DNA of 64,000 nucleotides, taken from assembly GCA_949283575.1 (NCBI GenBank), contig CASDSU010000028.1:62001-126000 (forward strand). Direction: 5' to 3'. A model generated the notes under the pieces. It was not told the DNA's origin. It did no database searches and saw only the letters and a list, made by a program, of their open reading frames with translations. This document shows positions 17,299-26,910 of this stretch, piece after piece. A program made the position numbers and the translations under genes. This DNA is from an uncultured Eubacteriales bacterium (GTDB lineage: Bacteria > Bacillota > Clostridia > TANB77 > UBA1234). The first letter of the stretch is position 1. Every line of letters begins with the position of its first letter.

Positions 17299-19907
17299 TA
17301 TCTTTCACCTCCGTAATATGCTTTTAAATAAATCTCTTTCATTTCACTCATCAGCGGATATCTTGGATTGGCACCTGTGCATTGATCATCAAACGCTTGT
17401 TCAGTCATTTCGTCTAATCTATTTAAGAAATCTTGCTCATCAATTCCGTATTCTTTAATTGTTTTCTTGATTCCGATTTTTTCTTTTAACTCCTCAATTT
17501 TAGCAATTAGGTTTTCAACTTTTTCTTCATCATTGTTTCCACCAAGTCCAAGAGCTTCAGCTATTTCAGCATATCTTCTTTGTGCATGTGGATGGTCATA
17601 TTGAGAGAATGTTCCCATCTTTGTTGGAGCCTCTGCACAGTTAAATCTGATTACATCGTTAATCAAAAGTGCATTTGCAATTCCGTGTGGCAAGTGATGG
17701 AATCCTCCTAATTTATGAGCCATTGAGTGACAAATTCCCAAGAATGCATTTGCGAATGCCATACCAGCCATTGTAGCTGCATTTGCCATTTTCTCTCTTG
17801 CCTCAGGATCGTTTGCACCATTTTCATATGCTCTTGGTAAATATTCAAAAATATTTCTTAAAGCTTCTTTTGCAAGACCATCAGTATATTCAGTAGCCAT
17901 CATTGATGCATATGCTTCAAGCGCATGTGTAACAGCATCTATACCAGAAGCTGAAGTTAATCCTTTTGGTGCATTCATCATAAGATCAGCATCAACGATT
18001 GCCATCTTTGGCATTAATTCATAATCTGCAAGTGGATATTTCGTTCCTGTTTGTTCATCTGTTATAACAGCAAAAGGTGTAACTTCTGAACCTGTTCCTG
18101 CAGATGTTGGAACAGCTATAAAATAAGCTTTCTCACCCATTTTAGGGAATGTATAAACTCTCTTTCTAATATCCATAAATCTCATAGCCATGTCTGCAAA
18201 ACTAATTTCAGGATGTTCATAAAGAACCCACATAATTTTCGCAGCATCCATTGGAGAACCTCCACCGATTGCGATAATACAATCAGGTTTGAAAGTTTCC
18301 ATTATTTTAGTTCCTTCCTTTGCACTTGCAAGAGTAGGATCTGGTTCAACATTTGAGAATGTTGCGTGTGCAATTCCCATCTCGTCTAATTTATCTGTAA
18401 TACATTTTGTATATCCATTTTCATATAAGAATTTATCAGTTACAATAAACACTCTTTTCTTATCCATAACGTTTTTAAGCTCTTCAAGCGCTACAGGTAA
18501 GCATCCTCTCTTAATATAAACCTTTTCAGGTGCTCTGAACCAAAGCATATTTTCTCTCCTTTCAGCAACTGTTTTAATATTTAATAGATGTTTAACTCCA
18601 ACATTTTCTGCTACAGAATTGCCACCCCAAGAACCACAGCCAAGTGTTAACGAAGGTGGTAATTTAAAGTTGTAGATATCCCCAATTCCACCATGTGAAG
18701 AAGGAGTATTTACAAGTACTCTACAAGTTCTCATTTTATGAGCAAATTTTTCTATTTTTTCATTTTCAGTAACTGTATTTACATATAAAGAAGAAGTATG
18801 TCCAAGACCACCATCTAAAACAAGTCTATAAGCTTTTTCCATTGCATCTTCAAAATCATTTGCTCTATACATTGCAAGAACAGGAGAAAGTTTTTCATGT
18901 GCAAATTCTTCAGATAATTCAACACTTTCTACTTCACCTATTAAAATTTTTGTAGTTTCTGGAACTTCAACACCAGCAAGAGCCGCTATTGTATGAGCTT
19001 TTTGGCCAACTATTTTAGCATTTAAAGCACCATTTATAATAATTGTTTTTCTAACTTTTTCTGTTTCTTCTCCATTTAAGAAATAGCATCCTCTTCTTTG
19101 GAATTCTTCTTTAACTTGATCATAAACATTATTTAAAACAATTACAGATTGCTCTGAAGCACAAATCATACCATTATCAAATGTTTTTGAATGAATTATT
19201 GAGTTAACAGCAAGTAAAATATCTGCTGTATCATCAATAACTGCAGGTGTATTACCTGCACCAACTCCAAGTGCTGGTTTTCCGCTTGAATAAGCAGCTT
19301 TAACCATACCTGGTCCACCTGTAGCTAAAATTGTATCAGATGATTGCATTACTAAATTTGTTAAATCAAGTGATGGAACATCAATCCATGCAATAATATC
19401 TTCAGGAGCTCCTGCTGCAACTGCTGCTTCCAAAACTATTTTTGAAGCTTCAATCGTAGATTTTTTAGCTCTTGGATGTGGACTTATAATAATTCCATTC
19501 CTTGTTTTTAATGCAAGTAATGTTTTAAAAATAGCTGTTGAAGTTGGATTAGTTGTAGGAATTACAGCTGAAATAACACCAATAGGTTCAGCAATTTTTC
19601 TAATTCCATAAGCTTTATCTTCTTCAATTATTCCACATGTTTTAGTATTTTTATACGTATTGTAAATATATTCTGCCGCATAATGATTTTTGATAACTTT
19701 ATCTTCTACAACACCCATCCCAGTCTCTTCTACGGCCATTTTAGCAAGTGAAATTCTTGCATTATTTGCAGCCATTGCAGCTGCAGTAAAAATTTCATCA
19801 ACTTGCTCTTGAGTATATTTTGCAAACTTTTCTTGAGCAGTTCTTACTCTTTCAAAAGCTTCTCTTAAAGCTTCTACACTGTCAACGATTTTATACTCCT
19901 TACTCAT
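17298..19907 (-). CDS. adhE: Bifunctional acetaldehyde-CoA/alcohol dehydrogenase
   Basis: An 869-residue AdhE. The N-terminal aldehyde dehydrogenase half has the catalytic Cys in FDNGMICASEQ, and the C-terminal iron-dependent alcohol dehydrogenase half has GGGSPMDAAK and iron-ligand histidines in HAL, CHSMAHKLG and HPHAQRR. It reduces acetyl-CoA to ethanol with NADH, forming spirosomes. It follows two hydrogenase-type genes, and the Rex redox repressor heads the operon, so NADH-dependent control is likely. Full length, no odd features. Confidence 0.97.
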   Translation of the reverse strand: MSKEYKIVDSVEALREAFERVRTAQEKFAKYTQEQVDEIFTAAAMAANNARISLAKMAVEETGMGVVEDKVIKNHYAAEYIYNTYKNTKTCGIIEEDKAYGIRKIAEPIGVISAVIPTTNPTSTAIFKTLLALKTRNGIIISPHPRAKKSTIEASKIVLEAAVAAGAPEDIIAWIDVPSLDLTNLVMQSSDTILATGGPGMVKAAYSSGKPALGVGAGNTPAVIDDTADILLAVNSIIHSKTFDNGMICASEQSVIVLNNVYDQVKEEFQRRGCYFLNGEETEKVRKTIIINGALNAKIVGQKAHTIAALAGVEVPETTKILIGEVESVELSEEFAHEKLSPVLAMYRANDFEDAMEKAYRLVLDGGLGHTSSLYVNTVTENEKIEKFAHKMRTCRVLVNTPSSHGGIGDIYNFKLPPSLTLGCGSWGGNSVAENVGVKHLLNIKTVAERRENMLWFRAPEKVYIKRGCLPVALEELKNVMDKKRVFIVTDKFLYENGYTKCITDKLDEMGIAHATFSNVEPDPTLASAKEGTKIMETFKPDCIIAIGGGSPMDAAKIMWVLYEHPEISFADMAMRFMDIRKRVYTFPKMGEKAYFIAVPTSAGTGSEVTPFAVITDEQTGTKYPLADYELMPKMAIVDADLMMNAPKGLTSASGIDAVTHALEAYASMMATEYTDGLAKEALRNIFEYLPRAYENGANDPEAREKMANAATMAGMAFANAFLGICHSMAHKLGGFHHLPHGIANALLINDVIRFNCAEAPTKMGTFSQYDHPHAQRRYAEIAEALGLGGNNDEEKVENLIAKIEELKEKIGIKKTIKEYGIDEQDFLNRLDEMTEQAFDDQCTGANPRYPLMSEMKEIYLKAYYGGER

Positions 19908-19933
19908 TTTTATCTTCCTTTCTTAAAAATATT

Positions 19934-21361
19934 TTAATCATCTAAATTGTATAAATTAACTGAATTTTTGATATCTTGTTCTTTCGCTTGTTTCCCAAAA
20001 TTATCAACTTCTTTAACATTCTTTGGTCCATGATGTATACAAAGTGCACCGTTTAAGCATCCGCCATCGCAAGCCATTCCTTCAAAAAAGTTTTCAGCAG
20101 CTTTTCCCATTTTTAGTTTTAACAAATTCATTCTACATTGATCTATACCACTCATAGCAACAGGTCTCACATCATCAAAATCATAATATTCTTTTGCTGC
20201 TTTTTTAATACCTTCTGTGATACCGCCTGATTTAGCAAATATTCTTCCATAAAATGATGCATTATTTAATACAGTATCTTCTAAAGTTTCCATATCAATT
20301 CCTCTTGCATCAAAAAACGCTTGTAATTCTTCAAAAGAAATTACACAATCAATTGCACCTTTTGTTTTTTCCAATCTATATTCCCTTTTCTTACTTGTAC
20401 AAGGACCAATAAAAATTACTTTTGCATCAGGATCTGATTTTTTTATAAGTTCTCCTGTTATAACCATTGGAGAAACCGCACTAGAAACATATTTTAAAAG
20501 CTCTGGAAAGTTTTTCTCAACAAACATAACGAAAGAAGGACAGCAAGATGTTGTTAGAACTCCTTTTTCTTTAAGTTCTCCAGCTTCATGATGAAGCGCA
20601 ATATCAGCACCAAGCGCAGCTTCTACAACTTGATGGAATCCAAGTTTCATAATTCCAGTAACAATTTGCTCAGGTTTTATATTGTCAAATTGTCCAACAA
20701 TTGATGGAGCAATAACTGCATAAACATTATATTTAGTATTATTTTCAGATTTTCTTAAAATATCCACGACATCTAGAACCATTGATTTATCCGAAATAGC
20801 TCCAAAAGGACATTGATAAACACACGCTCCACATGAGATACATTTATCATTATCAATTTTAGCTTTTTTCTCTTCATCAATTGTAATTGCATTTACTTTA
20901 CAACTTTTAATACAAGGTCTTTTTTGCATGATAAGTGCAGAATACGGACAAGCTTCTGTACACTTTCCACATTCAACACATTTTTCTTTATCAATTGTCG
21001 CCTGATGATTAACAATTGTTATAGCCCCTCTCGGACAAGAATCTACACATCTATGAACAATGCATCCTCTACAAGCAGGTGTAACCATAACCCCTTCTGC
21101 AGGACATTCGTCACAAGCAATATCAATAACTTCAACAGAATTAGGATTATCTTTATTTCCTCCCATTGCTAGAGTTATTCTTTCTTCAATAATTGCTCTT
21201 TCTTTATAAACACAACAACGTGCTAAAGGTTTAGGTCCTGGTGAAATTATTTTCGGAATATCTCTATATGTATTTTGTAAATCATCATCATATGCTTTTT
21301 TGATGACTTCTTTTAAAACGCTATATTTTAATTTTTGTACATATGTATCAAATTTTATCAT
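19934..21361 (-). CDS. [FeFe] hydrogenase, group B-like monomeric
   Basis: A 475-residue hydrogenase. N-terminal Cys-rich region with several [4Fe-4S] ferredoxin motifs (CVECGKCTEACPY, CISCGACVYQCPF), then H-cluster motifs TSCCPSF, GPCTSKKRE and GMACDGGCLNG. Start ATG 21361 (MIKFDTYVQK) follows GGAAAGG; an upstream start at 21397 would overlap the phosphatase gene. It reduces protons with ferredoxin electrons. The neighbouring SpoIIE-type phosphatase and PAS-hydrogenase resemble the hfs operon of Thermoanaerobacterium, where HfsB is catalytic. Confidence 0.9.
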   Translation of the reverse strand: MIKFDTYVQKLKYSVLKEVIKKAYDDDLQNTYRDIPKIISPGPKPLARCCVYKERAIIEERITLAMGGNKDNPNSVEVIDIACDECPAEGVMVTPACRGCIVHRCVDSCPRGAITIVNHQATIDKEKCVECGKCTEACPYSALIMQKRPCIKSCKVNAITIDEEKKAKIDNDKCISCGACVYQCPFGAISDKSMVLDVVDILRKSENNTKYNVYAVIAPSIVGQFDNIKPEQIVTGIMKLGFHQVVEAALGADIALHHEAGELKEKGVLTTSCCPSFVMFVEKNFPELLKYVSSAVSPMVITGELIKKSDPDAKVIFIGPCTSKKREYRLEKTKGAIDCVISFEELQAFFDARGIDMETLEDTVLNNASFYGRIFAKSGGITEGIKKAAKEYYDFDDVRPVAMSGIDQCRMNLLKLKMGKAAENFFEGMACDGGCLNGALCIHHGPKNVKEVDNFGKQAKEQDIKNSVNLYNLDD

Positions 21362-21377
21362 CTGCAACTTTCCTTTC

Positions 21378-22538
21378 CTAATAGTATTTCGTTTCAACTT
21401 TTTTTCCTAGTGAAGCTAAATTGTTAGAAAGTTTTTCTACTAATTTAAATTTCAGTGTACTATCTATTGGAAGCCCTTTATGTGCTTCATTAACAGCTTG
21501 CCCTACAAAGAAATTTACTTCAGTTGCTTCTTCAAGTAGGAAATTTGCAAGTCGTGATGCACCATCTTTTCTTAAAAATTGTTTTGGTATATTGGAATCT
21601 GTTCTAATATATGTTTCAGAAAGTTCAATTAGCTTTCTAAGTGTAATTACTCCTTCTGTTGTTAAATCAATTCCTTTTATATATCCAATCGGAGGTAATT
21701 CATTATCTATGTAGTTTAAATCAGTTTCTACTGTTTCTCCTAAATATTCCGCAACAATTTGTGATGTTGTTCCGCCACATACAATTCTAATTCCATCCTT
21801 TGAAAGAAAATCTTCTACATATTCTTTCGCATCTTCTCTTTTCGCTGGAGGTCCAATCATTATATTTACAGCTTGTTCTTCTCTTATCTTAATTGCAGCA
21901 ACTGTAGTATCATCACCTGGCTCCCCCATATAAAGTGCTTCACTCGCACTTGCAAGAATATTCGCTAAACAGTGAGCCGACATGTGTGGATCTATATTGT
22001 TTTTCATATACTCAACAATATCTTCTCTTTGCCAACCAAGATTTAAAACTTTTCCAATACCGGCATGTGGAACACCATCAGACATAACCATTATCACATC
22101 TTGATTTTTAAGTCGCAAATCACTTTTATAAATTTTCTTTCCAAGAATATTCATTTCTTCTCTTTGTAATTCTTGTGGCTCGCAATCTCTAAAAAATATG
22201 CATTGCGGATTATCAAATTCGAACATATATCCAAATCCATTATTATTAAGATGAATTACAGAAAATGTTGAATATGCAACTCCTCTTTCTTTACAAACCG
22301 GAAGGGTTTCAACAATTGTTTCTATACATTCTTCCATAGGAATATAGTTTGAAACCATTGTACTTAATATTTTTGATGTAAGTGTGGATAAAATATTAGC
22401 TTTAACTCCACTTCCAAGACCATCTGCTAATACAAGTGTTGTATATCCATTTCTATTTACTACAGAAACCATGTCGCCACAAAGTTCTTCACCATATTTA
22501 TTGAACGAAGTATATCCATACTCTAAAAATAGACTCAT
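21378..22538 (-). CDS. SpoIIE/PP2C-type serine phosphatase, HfsD-like
   Basis: A 386-residue protein. Residues 1-215 are a PP2C-like SpoIIE domain with metal-site segments VLADGLGSG and VMSDGVPHAG and GEPGDDTTVAAIKI. The C-terminal part (from about 230, MIGPPAKREDAKEYVEDFL) is a separate domain seen in hydrogenase-linked phosphatases. Probably it dephosphorylates a regulator in response to the adjacent sensory hydrogenase. Its start overlaps the stop of the upstream gene by one base, so translation is coupled. Confidence 0.85.
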   Translation of the reverse strand: MSLFLEYGYTSFNKYGEELCGDMVSVVNRNGYTTLVLADGLGSGVKANILSTLTSKILSTMVSNYIPMEECIETIVETLPVCKERGVAYSTFSVIHLNNNGFGYMFEFDNPQCIFFRDCEPQELQREEMNILGKKIYKSDLRLKNQDVIMVMSDGVPHAGIGKVLNLGWQREDIVEYMKNNIDPHMSAHCLANILASASEALYMGEPGDDTTVAAIKIREEQAVNIMIGPPAKREDAKEYVEDFLSKDGIRIVCGGTTSQIVAEYLGETVETDLNYIDNELPPIGYIKGIDLTTEGVITLRKLIELSETYIRTDSNIPKQFLRKDGASRLANFLLEEATEVNFFVGQAVNEAHKGLPIDSTLKFKLVEKLSNNLASLGKKVETKYY

Positions 22539-24250
22539 TATTCATCACCCTTTTTTTCATCATCTTTTAAAGTTTTCTTTAAGTTAACAAGTGCTATTTT
22601 AGTTTCAGCAGTTGTTTCACCCAAAAGAGAGGCAATTTCATGAGCTACTCTCATTTGCTTTTTGATAACATCATCAGCCATAGCTAATGTTTCTAGTTTT
22701 AATTTGTTAATTTCATCATCATAATTAACTTTTTCAGTAATATCTTTCATTATTGCAAACATCATATTATGATTTTTTATATGATTTATTGACAATTCCA
22801 CATACGAATTTGTTCTTGAAATTTTTATTTGCTTTCTCATAATATTTTTGTTTTCTGTAAGAGCAATAACAAAATCTTCACTTTCATCTAAAAGCTCAAG
22901 TACGCTAACTTCTTTAGGTTTAAAATTATTTAGTCCTATAAGCATTTTAGCCTTTGCGTTAATGTCAATAATTCTATATTGATCATCAACCACAATAATT
23001 CCATTAGGACTATTTCTGATAATCTCATAAGACATATTCTCCGCACGATCTCTCATATATGGAAGACACATTTCTGCATCAGCATAACCATTTATGACAG
23101 CCCAAGCTTTTTGTCTACAAGTGTTATATCCACAAGCTCCGCAATTTAATTCGTCATCCTCAGTGAATTTTCCCATTTTATTAAGAACTTCTTTGATTTC
23201 TTCTTCAGTAGGCTCTTTTTCTTCATATGTAAGATTCTCGTGAACATGCGACAAATTAATATCTGCTTCAACATCTGATATTCTTTCAAGTTTTATTACA
23301 CCATCATTATTGCTTACATATTTACGAATTTTTGTATTTGAAAAAATTGCACTATTATCTTTATTTAATGCACAAGGTCCACCTACACAAGAACCTTGAC
23401 ATGCATTTATTTCAAGAAAAACATTCTCCATTTTTCCGATTTCAGCTAGAGCTTTTTGTGAATTTTCTACACCATCAACAGCTATATACTCATATCCATC
23501 TGCAAGTTCATTAAATGATTTGATAACACCTCTACTAATTGGGAAAAATCTTGCTTTATTCCATCCAATTTCATCAGGTAAAACCTCATCTTCATTTTCT
23601 AATGTAATATTATTCTTGGTTAAAAGTTCCACAAGTTCTTCAAACGTTAGAACTCCATCAACCAATCCTGATTCATAACACTCTCTTTTCTTGGCTATAC
23701 ATGGTCCAACAAAAACAACTTTCGCATCTGGATTTTCTTTCTTTATAACCTTAGCATGAGCAATTACAGGCGAATCAACCGGTGCTAAATATTCAAGCGC
23801 ATCAGGATAATATAAACTAATCATTCTATTAATTGCTGGACAACAAGATGTAATAAAGTTTTTATATTTTTTAGTTTTCAATATTTTTTCATATTCATCA
23901 ACAACAATACTTGCTCCTCTTGCGGTTTCTTCAGCTGAATAAAAACCACATTTCATTAACGCTTTTCTTAAAGATTCAAAAGACTTTATTTCAAAACTTG
24001 AAATAAACGATGGAGCAATTGTAGCAATAACCTTATTGTTTTTTAACAAATTCTCAACATTATTAAGTTCACTATGTACGCTTTTTGCATTTTGTGGACA
24101 TACAAGTGTACAATTTCCGCATAAAATACATCTATCCTCAATTATCTTTGCTTGATTTTCTTCAATCTTAATAGCTTTTACAGGACAGCTTTTAAGACAT
24201 TTATAACAATTTTTACATTTCGCTTCTTTAAATTCTAAAAAATTTGCCAT
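22538..24250 (-). CDS. Sensory [FeFe]-hydrogenase-like protein with PAS domain
   Basis: A 570-residue protein. Residues 1-60 hold two [4Fe-4S] motifs (CKNCYKCLKSCPV, CILCGNCTLVCPQ); 60-300 the H-cluster domain with TSCCPAI, GPCIAKKRE and NACQGSCVGG; about 360-400 a CGACGYNTCRQKA iron-sulfur module; and about 405-520 a PAS domain (NSPNGIIVVDDQYRII), then a helical output segment. The architecture matches sensory group C/D hydrogenases that probably report H2 or redox state to the adjacent PP2C phosphatase. Confidence 0.88.
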   Translation of the reverse strand: MANFLEFKEAKCKNCYKCLKSCPVKAIKIEENQAKIIEDRCILCGNCTLVCPQNAKSVHSELNNVENLLKNNKVIATIAPSFISSFEIKSFESLRKALMKCGFYSAEETARGASIVVDEYEKILKTKKYKNFITSCCPAINRMISLYYPDALEYLAPVDSPVIAHAKVIKKENPDAKVVFVGPCIAKKRECYESGLVDGVLTFEELVELLTKNNITLENEDEVLPDEIGWNKARFFPISRGVIKSFNELADGYEYIAVDGVENSQKALAEIGKMENVFLEINACQGSCVGGPCALNKDNSAIFSNTKIRKYVSNNDGVIKLERISDVEADINLSHVHENLTYEEKEPTEEEIKEVLNKMGKFTEDDELNCGACGYNTCRQKAWAVINGYADAEMCLPYMRDRAENMSYEIIRNSPNGIIVVDDQYRIIDINAKAKMLIGLNNFKPKEVSVLELLDESEDFVIALTENKNIMRKQIKISRTNSYVELSINHIKNHNMMFAIMKDITEKVNYDDEINKLKLETLAMADDVIKKQMRVAHEIASLLGETTAETKIALVNLKKTLKDDEKKGDE

Positions 24251-24261
24251 ATTTAAACTCC

Positions 24262-24504
24262 TTATATTCTAGACATTAATTGTTCATTAAAAATTTGTTC
24301 AATATTTTCTGGTGTAACATTATCAAGTGGTTCATTATCTACTTTCATCGAAACACCATTTGAACAATTACCTAAACAAAAACTTGCTTTAAGCTCAACT
24401 TTATCTCCTAAATTTTTTTCTTCTATAATTTTCTTTAATGTTTGAATAACATCATAAGATCCTTTTAAATGACACGAACTGCCAACACATACATTTATAA
24501 CCAT
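24262..24504 (-). CDS. Thioredoxin-like [2Fe-2S] ferredoxin
   Basis: An 80-residue NuoE-type ferredoxin. Four Cys ligands are in CVGSSCHLKG and CLGNCSNG. Start ATG 24504 (MVINVCVG) follows GGAG; an upstream GTG at 24519 lies within the rex end. It likely transfers electrons in the hydrogenase complex or sensory protein. The small gap to the restored rex stop (24506) shows that rex and this gene are adjacent in one operon. Confidence 0.9.
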   Translation of the reverse strand: MVINVCVGSSCHLKGSYDVIQTLKKIIEEKNLGDKVELKASFCLGNCSNGVSMKVDNEPLDNVTPENIEQIFNEQLMSRI

Positions 24505-24505
24505 T

Positions 24506-25124
24506 TTATTCTCCTTCACTTAATTTCTTTGTTAATATTAATAATGATGCTGATAAATCTTCGTTTTTTACAATAACATCTTTAGGCACTTTCAAATTCG
24601 TAGGTGCAAAATTCCATATTGCCTTTATTCCGTGAATCAATCATCATGTCGCAAACCTCTTGCGCCACCTCCTTTGGTACAGTCAAAATTCCAATGTGAA
24701 TGTTCATTCTTTTAACCAAATTTTTCATTTTCTTCACATGAAAAATATTAGTACCATTACATTTTTCTTCATCGTTGTCAAATGCCATAACAATATTTAC
24801 TTCATTTTCAAATTCATTATAATTTAGCAAAGCTTGTCCAAGTCTTCCTGCACCAACAATTATAACGTTTTTCGAATTATTTAATCCTAAAAACTCTTCA
24901 ATATCATTAATAATCTCATCCAGTTCAAAACCAATTCCTGGTTTCCCATCACTTTTACTAATTAAAGCTAAATCTTTTCTCACCTGAATCGAATTTAAAC
25001 TAAGCTCATTCGCAATTACAGTAGAAGAAACATTTGTAATACCTTCTTTTTTCATTCGTTTCAAAATTCGTAAATATTGTGGCATTCTCTCCAAAGTTGC
25101 TAACGACACACACACTTTCAACAT
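24506..25124 (-). CDS. rex: Redox-sensing repressor Rex, split by +1 shift at CGG
   Basis: Winged-helix N-terminus (ITNVSSTVIANELSLNSIQVRKDLALIS) and Rossmann NAD(H) domain (NVIIVGAGRLGQALLNY). In the first frame it ends early at 24582 with an unrelated tail (NKGNMEFCTYE). Codon 165 from ATG 25124 is CGG (24632-24630); omitting the C continues with GIKAIWNFAPTNLKVP and VIVKNEDLSASL, the conserved C-terminus of Rex (compare NFAP-L-VP), to TAA 24506. Total 205 aa, normal for Rex. The site is TCA-CGG-A. It represses fermentation genes at low NADH; here it heads the operon with hydrogenases and adhE. Start uncertain within a few codons. Confidence 0.9.
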
Positions 25125-25346
25125 CACCTTCTTTACTTCGATATTTTTTTATCGATTACATTTTATCACTGTTTTAATACATATTCAATACTTTTTTGCA
25201 CTTTGGAAACGTCACTTAAGACCAAAAAATTTTTTATTTACATATTATTCATAAATTGATATTATAATTATGTATGATTATATTTATATTTCCTTAAACA
25301 TCACGATCATACAACAAGTACTATTTTTTTAGGAGGGATTACCGAA

Positions 25347-25550
25347 ATGTCAGTAAGTATTGACAAAGTACTTGCAGCAATGCATGAACCGTTTCAAGGC
25401 ACTATTTTGATTAAAGAGGAGGATGTTGCAAAAGTTCCAAACAACGATTATTCTAACTATCCTTGGGATGTTTATGTTGCAAGACACGGCGAGATTGTAG
25501 TCATTGCTACGGCATATTCAGACCGCAGGATTTATGTTCAACTCGCATAA
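25347..25550 (+). CDS. Small hypothetical protein, 67 aa, atypical composition
   Basis: Not recognised. Soluble, slightly acidic, probably beta-rich (GTILIKEEDVAKVP; WDVYVARHGEIVVIATAY). ATG 25347 has a strong AGGAGGGA ribosome site. Codons such as GAC, GGC, CGC and CTC set it apart from the AT-rich neighbours. A hairpin terminator follows directly. Belongs to the set of five isolated GC-richer genes. Confidence 0.7.
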   Translation: MSVSIDKVLAAMHEPFQGTILIKEEDVAKVPNNDYSNYPWDVYVARHGEIVVIATAYSDRRIYVQLA

Positions 25551-25561
25551 TGTAAATAAAA

Positions 25562-25602
25562 ATTTCTGGACAGAGGAACAAGGCTTTTGTCCAGAAATTT
25601 TT
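25562..25602 (+). terminator. Rho-independent terminator
   Basis: ATTTCTGGACA and TGTCCAGAAAT arms with a T run follow the 67-aa gene; also a possible end for the convergent protease gene. Confidence 0.85.
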
Positions 25603-26747
25603 TACTTTTTTCCTAATGCTACCGTTATTTCTACACCACTTTGTGTCTTTAATTTTACCTCATCTCCCGGCTTTTTAGAATAAATATATTCTCGAAGTTC
25701 TATCATTTCATCAATCTCGATACCATCTATTGAAATAATTATATCCCCCACTTTTAGTTCTGTCTTGCCACTCGGCCCATACTTATCAATTTGAGAAACA
25801 TAAATTCCACTTTCTAGTAAGAGATTTGAACCCATATACGGTGTTACAGAACTATCATATGCATAAATTCCTAAAACAGCTTCTTCAAATTTTTCATTTT
25901 TCTCGAAACTTTCAATTACGGGTTTTACAACATTTATAGGAATAGCAAATCCAATTCCTTCAGCCTCAACTAGTTTTACTGTGTTTATTCCGATAACATT
26001 ACCATTGGTATCAATAAGCGGTCCTCCACTATTTCCAGGATTTATGCTAGCATCAGTTTGAATAAGTGATTCCATAAAAAACTTTTCACCATTTTCTTCA
26101 AACATAAAAGTCCTATTCAAACCACTAATTATCCCTTTTGTTGTTGTTCCTTGAAATTCAATCCCCAATGGATTTCCAATAGCAATCACATCATCTCCGA
26201 CAAAAATTCCAGATGAATTCCCTAAGTCTGCAACAGGTAAATTCTTTTCTTCAATTTTTATAATTGCTAAATCAATATTCTTTTCATTCCAAACAATTCT
26301 TCCCTCAGAACTTCTTCCATCATGTAAAGTAACTGAAACTTTGGTTCCAACATTTTGAGCAATATGCTGATTCGTCAAAATATATCCATCTTTACTAACA
26401 ATAATTCCACTGCCAAGCCCCCATTTTTCAGCAGTTCCTAATTGCAATATATCTTCAACATCTGGTTTTAAAAAACTAATACCAACAACCGCTTTTTTCA
26501 CTTCTTCAATAACATACGACAAATCATTTTCAGAATAATTCCTGTTAGACCCTTGATAAATAGAATTATATCCCTGTGATGTACTTAATCTTTGCACAGC
26601 ATACCCGTCTCTTTCATTATTCATCAAAATAATTATGTTTTGAATAATCACCACTGTAGCCAAAATTGTCAAAACTACCACAAGAAATGTATTCGATTTC
26701 TTCTCCTTTTTATTATCATTGTAAGAATAAATGTACACTTTCTCCAC
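25602..26747 (-). CDS. HtrA/DegP-like trypsin-type serine protease
   Basis: A 381-residue membrane-anchored protease. One N-terminal transmembrane segment (about 18-40, FLVVVLTILATVVIIQNIII), then a trypsin fold with catalytic His in LTNQHIAQN, Asp in KNIDLAIIKI and Ser in INPGNSGGPLID, and one C-terminal PDZ domain (about 290-380, GIYVSQIDKYGPSG). It degrades misfolded envelope proteins outside the cell membrane. Standalone gene. Confidence 0.93.
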   Translation of the reverse strand: MEKVYIYSYNDNKKEKKSNTFLVVVLTILATVVIIQNIIILMNNERDGYAVQRLSTSQGYNSIYQGSNRNYSENDLSYVIEEVKKAVVGISFLKPDVEDILQLGTAEKWGLGSGIIVSKDGYILTNQHIAQNVGTKVSVTLHDGRSSEGRIVWNEKNIDLAIIKIEEKNLPVADLGNSSGIFVGDDVIAIGNPLGIEFQGTTTKGIISGLNRTFMFEENGEKFFMESLIQTDASINPGNSGGPLIDTNGNVIGINTVKLVEAEGIGFAIPINVVKPVIESFEKNEKFEEAVLGIYAYDSSVTPYMGSNLLLESGIYVSQIDKYGPSGKTELKVGDIIISIDGIEIDEMIELREYIYSKKPGDEVKLKTQSGVEITVALGKK

Positions 26748-26910
26748 CTCTTATTCTAATTATTTCCAAGAAAATTTTTTTTATGCACCTCGGCGATTTC
26801 CCTCATTCAATTTTCTCCTTGTTTTTTGACAATTTTTGATATATTATCTTAAGTATGTAAAAGCCTGATATTTTAAGCAAAAGCAAGTTTTTAGTAAGGA
26901 AGGAAATATT

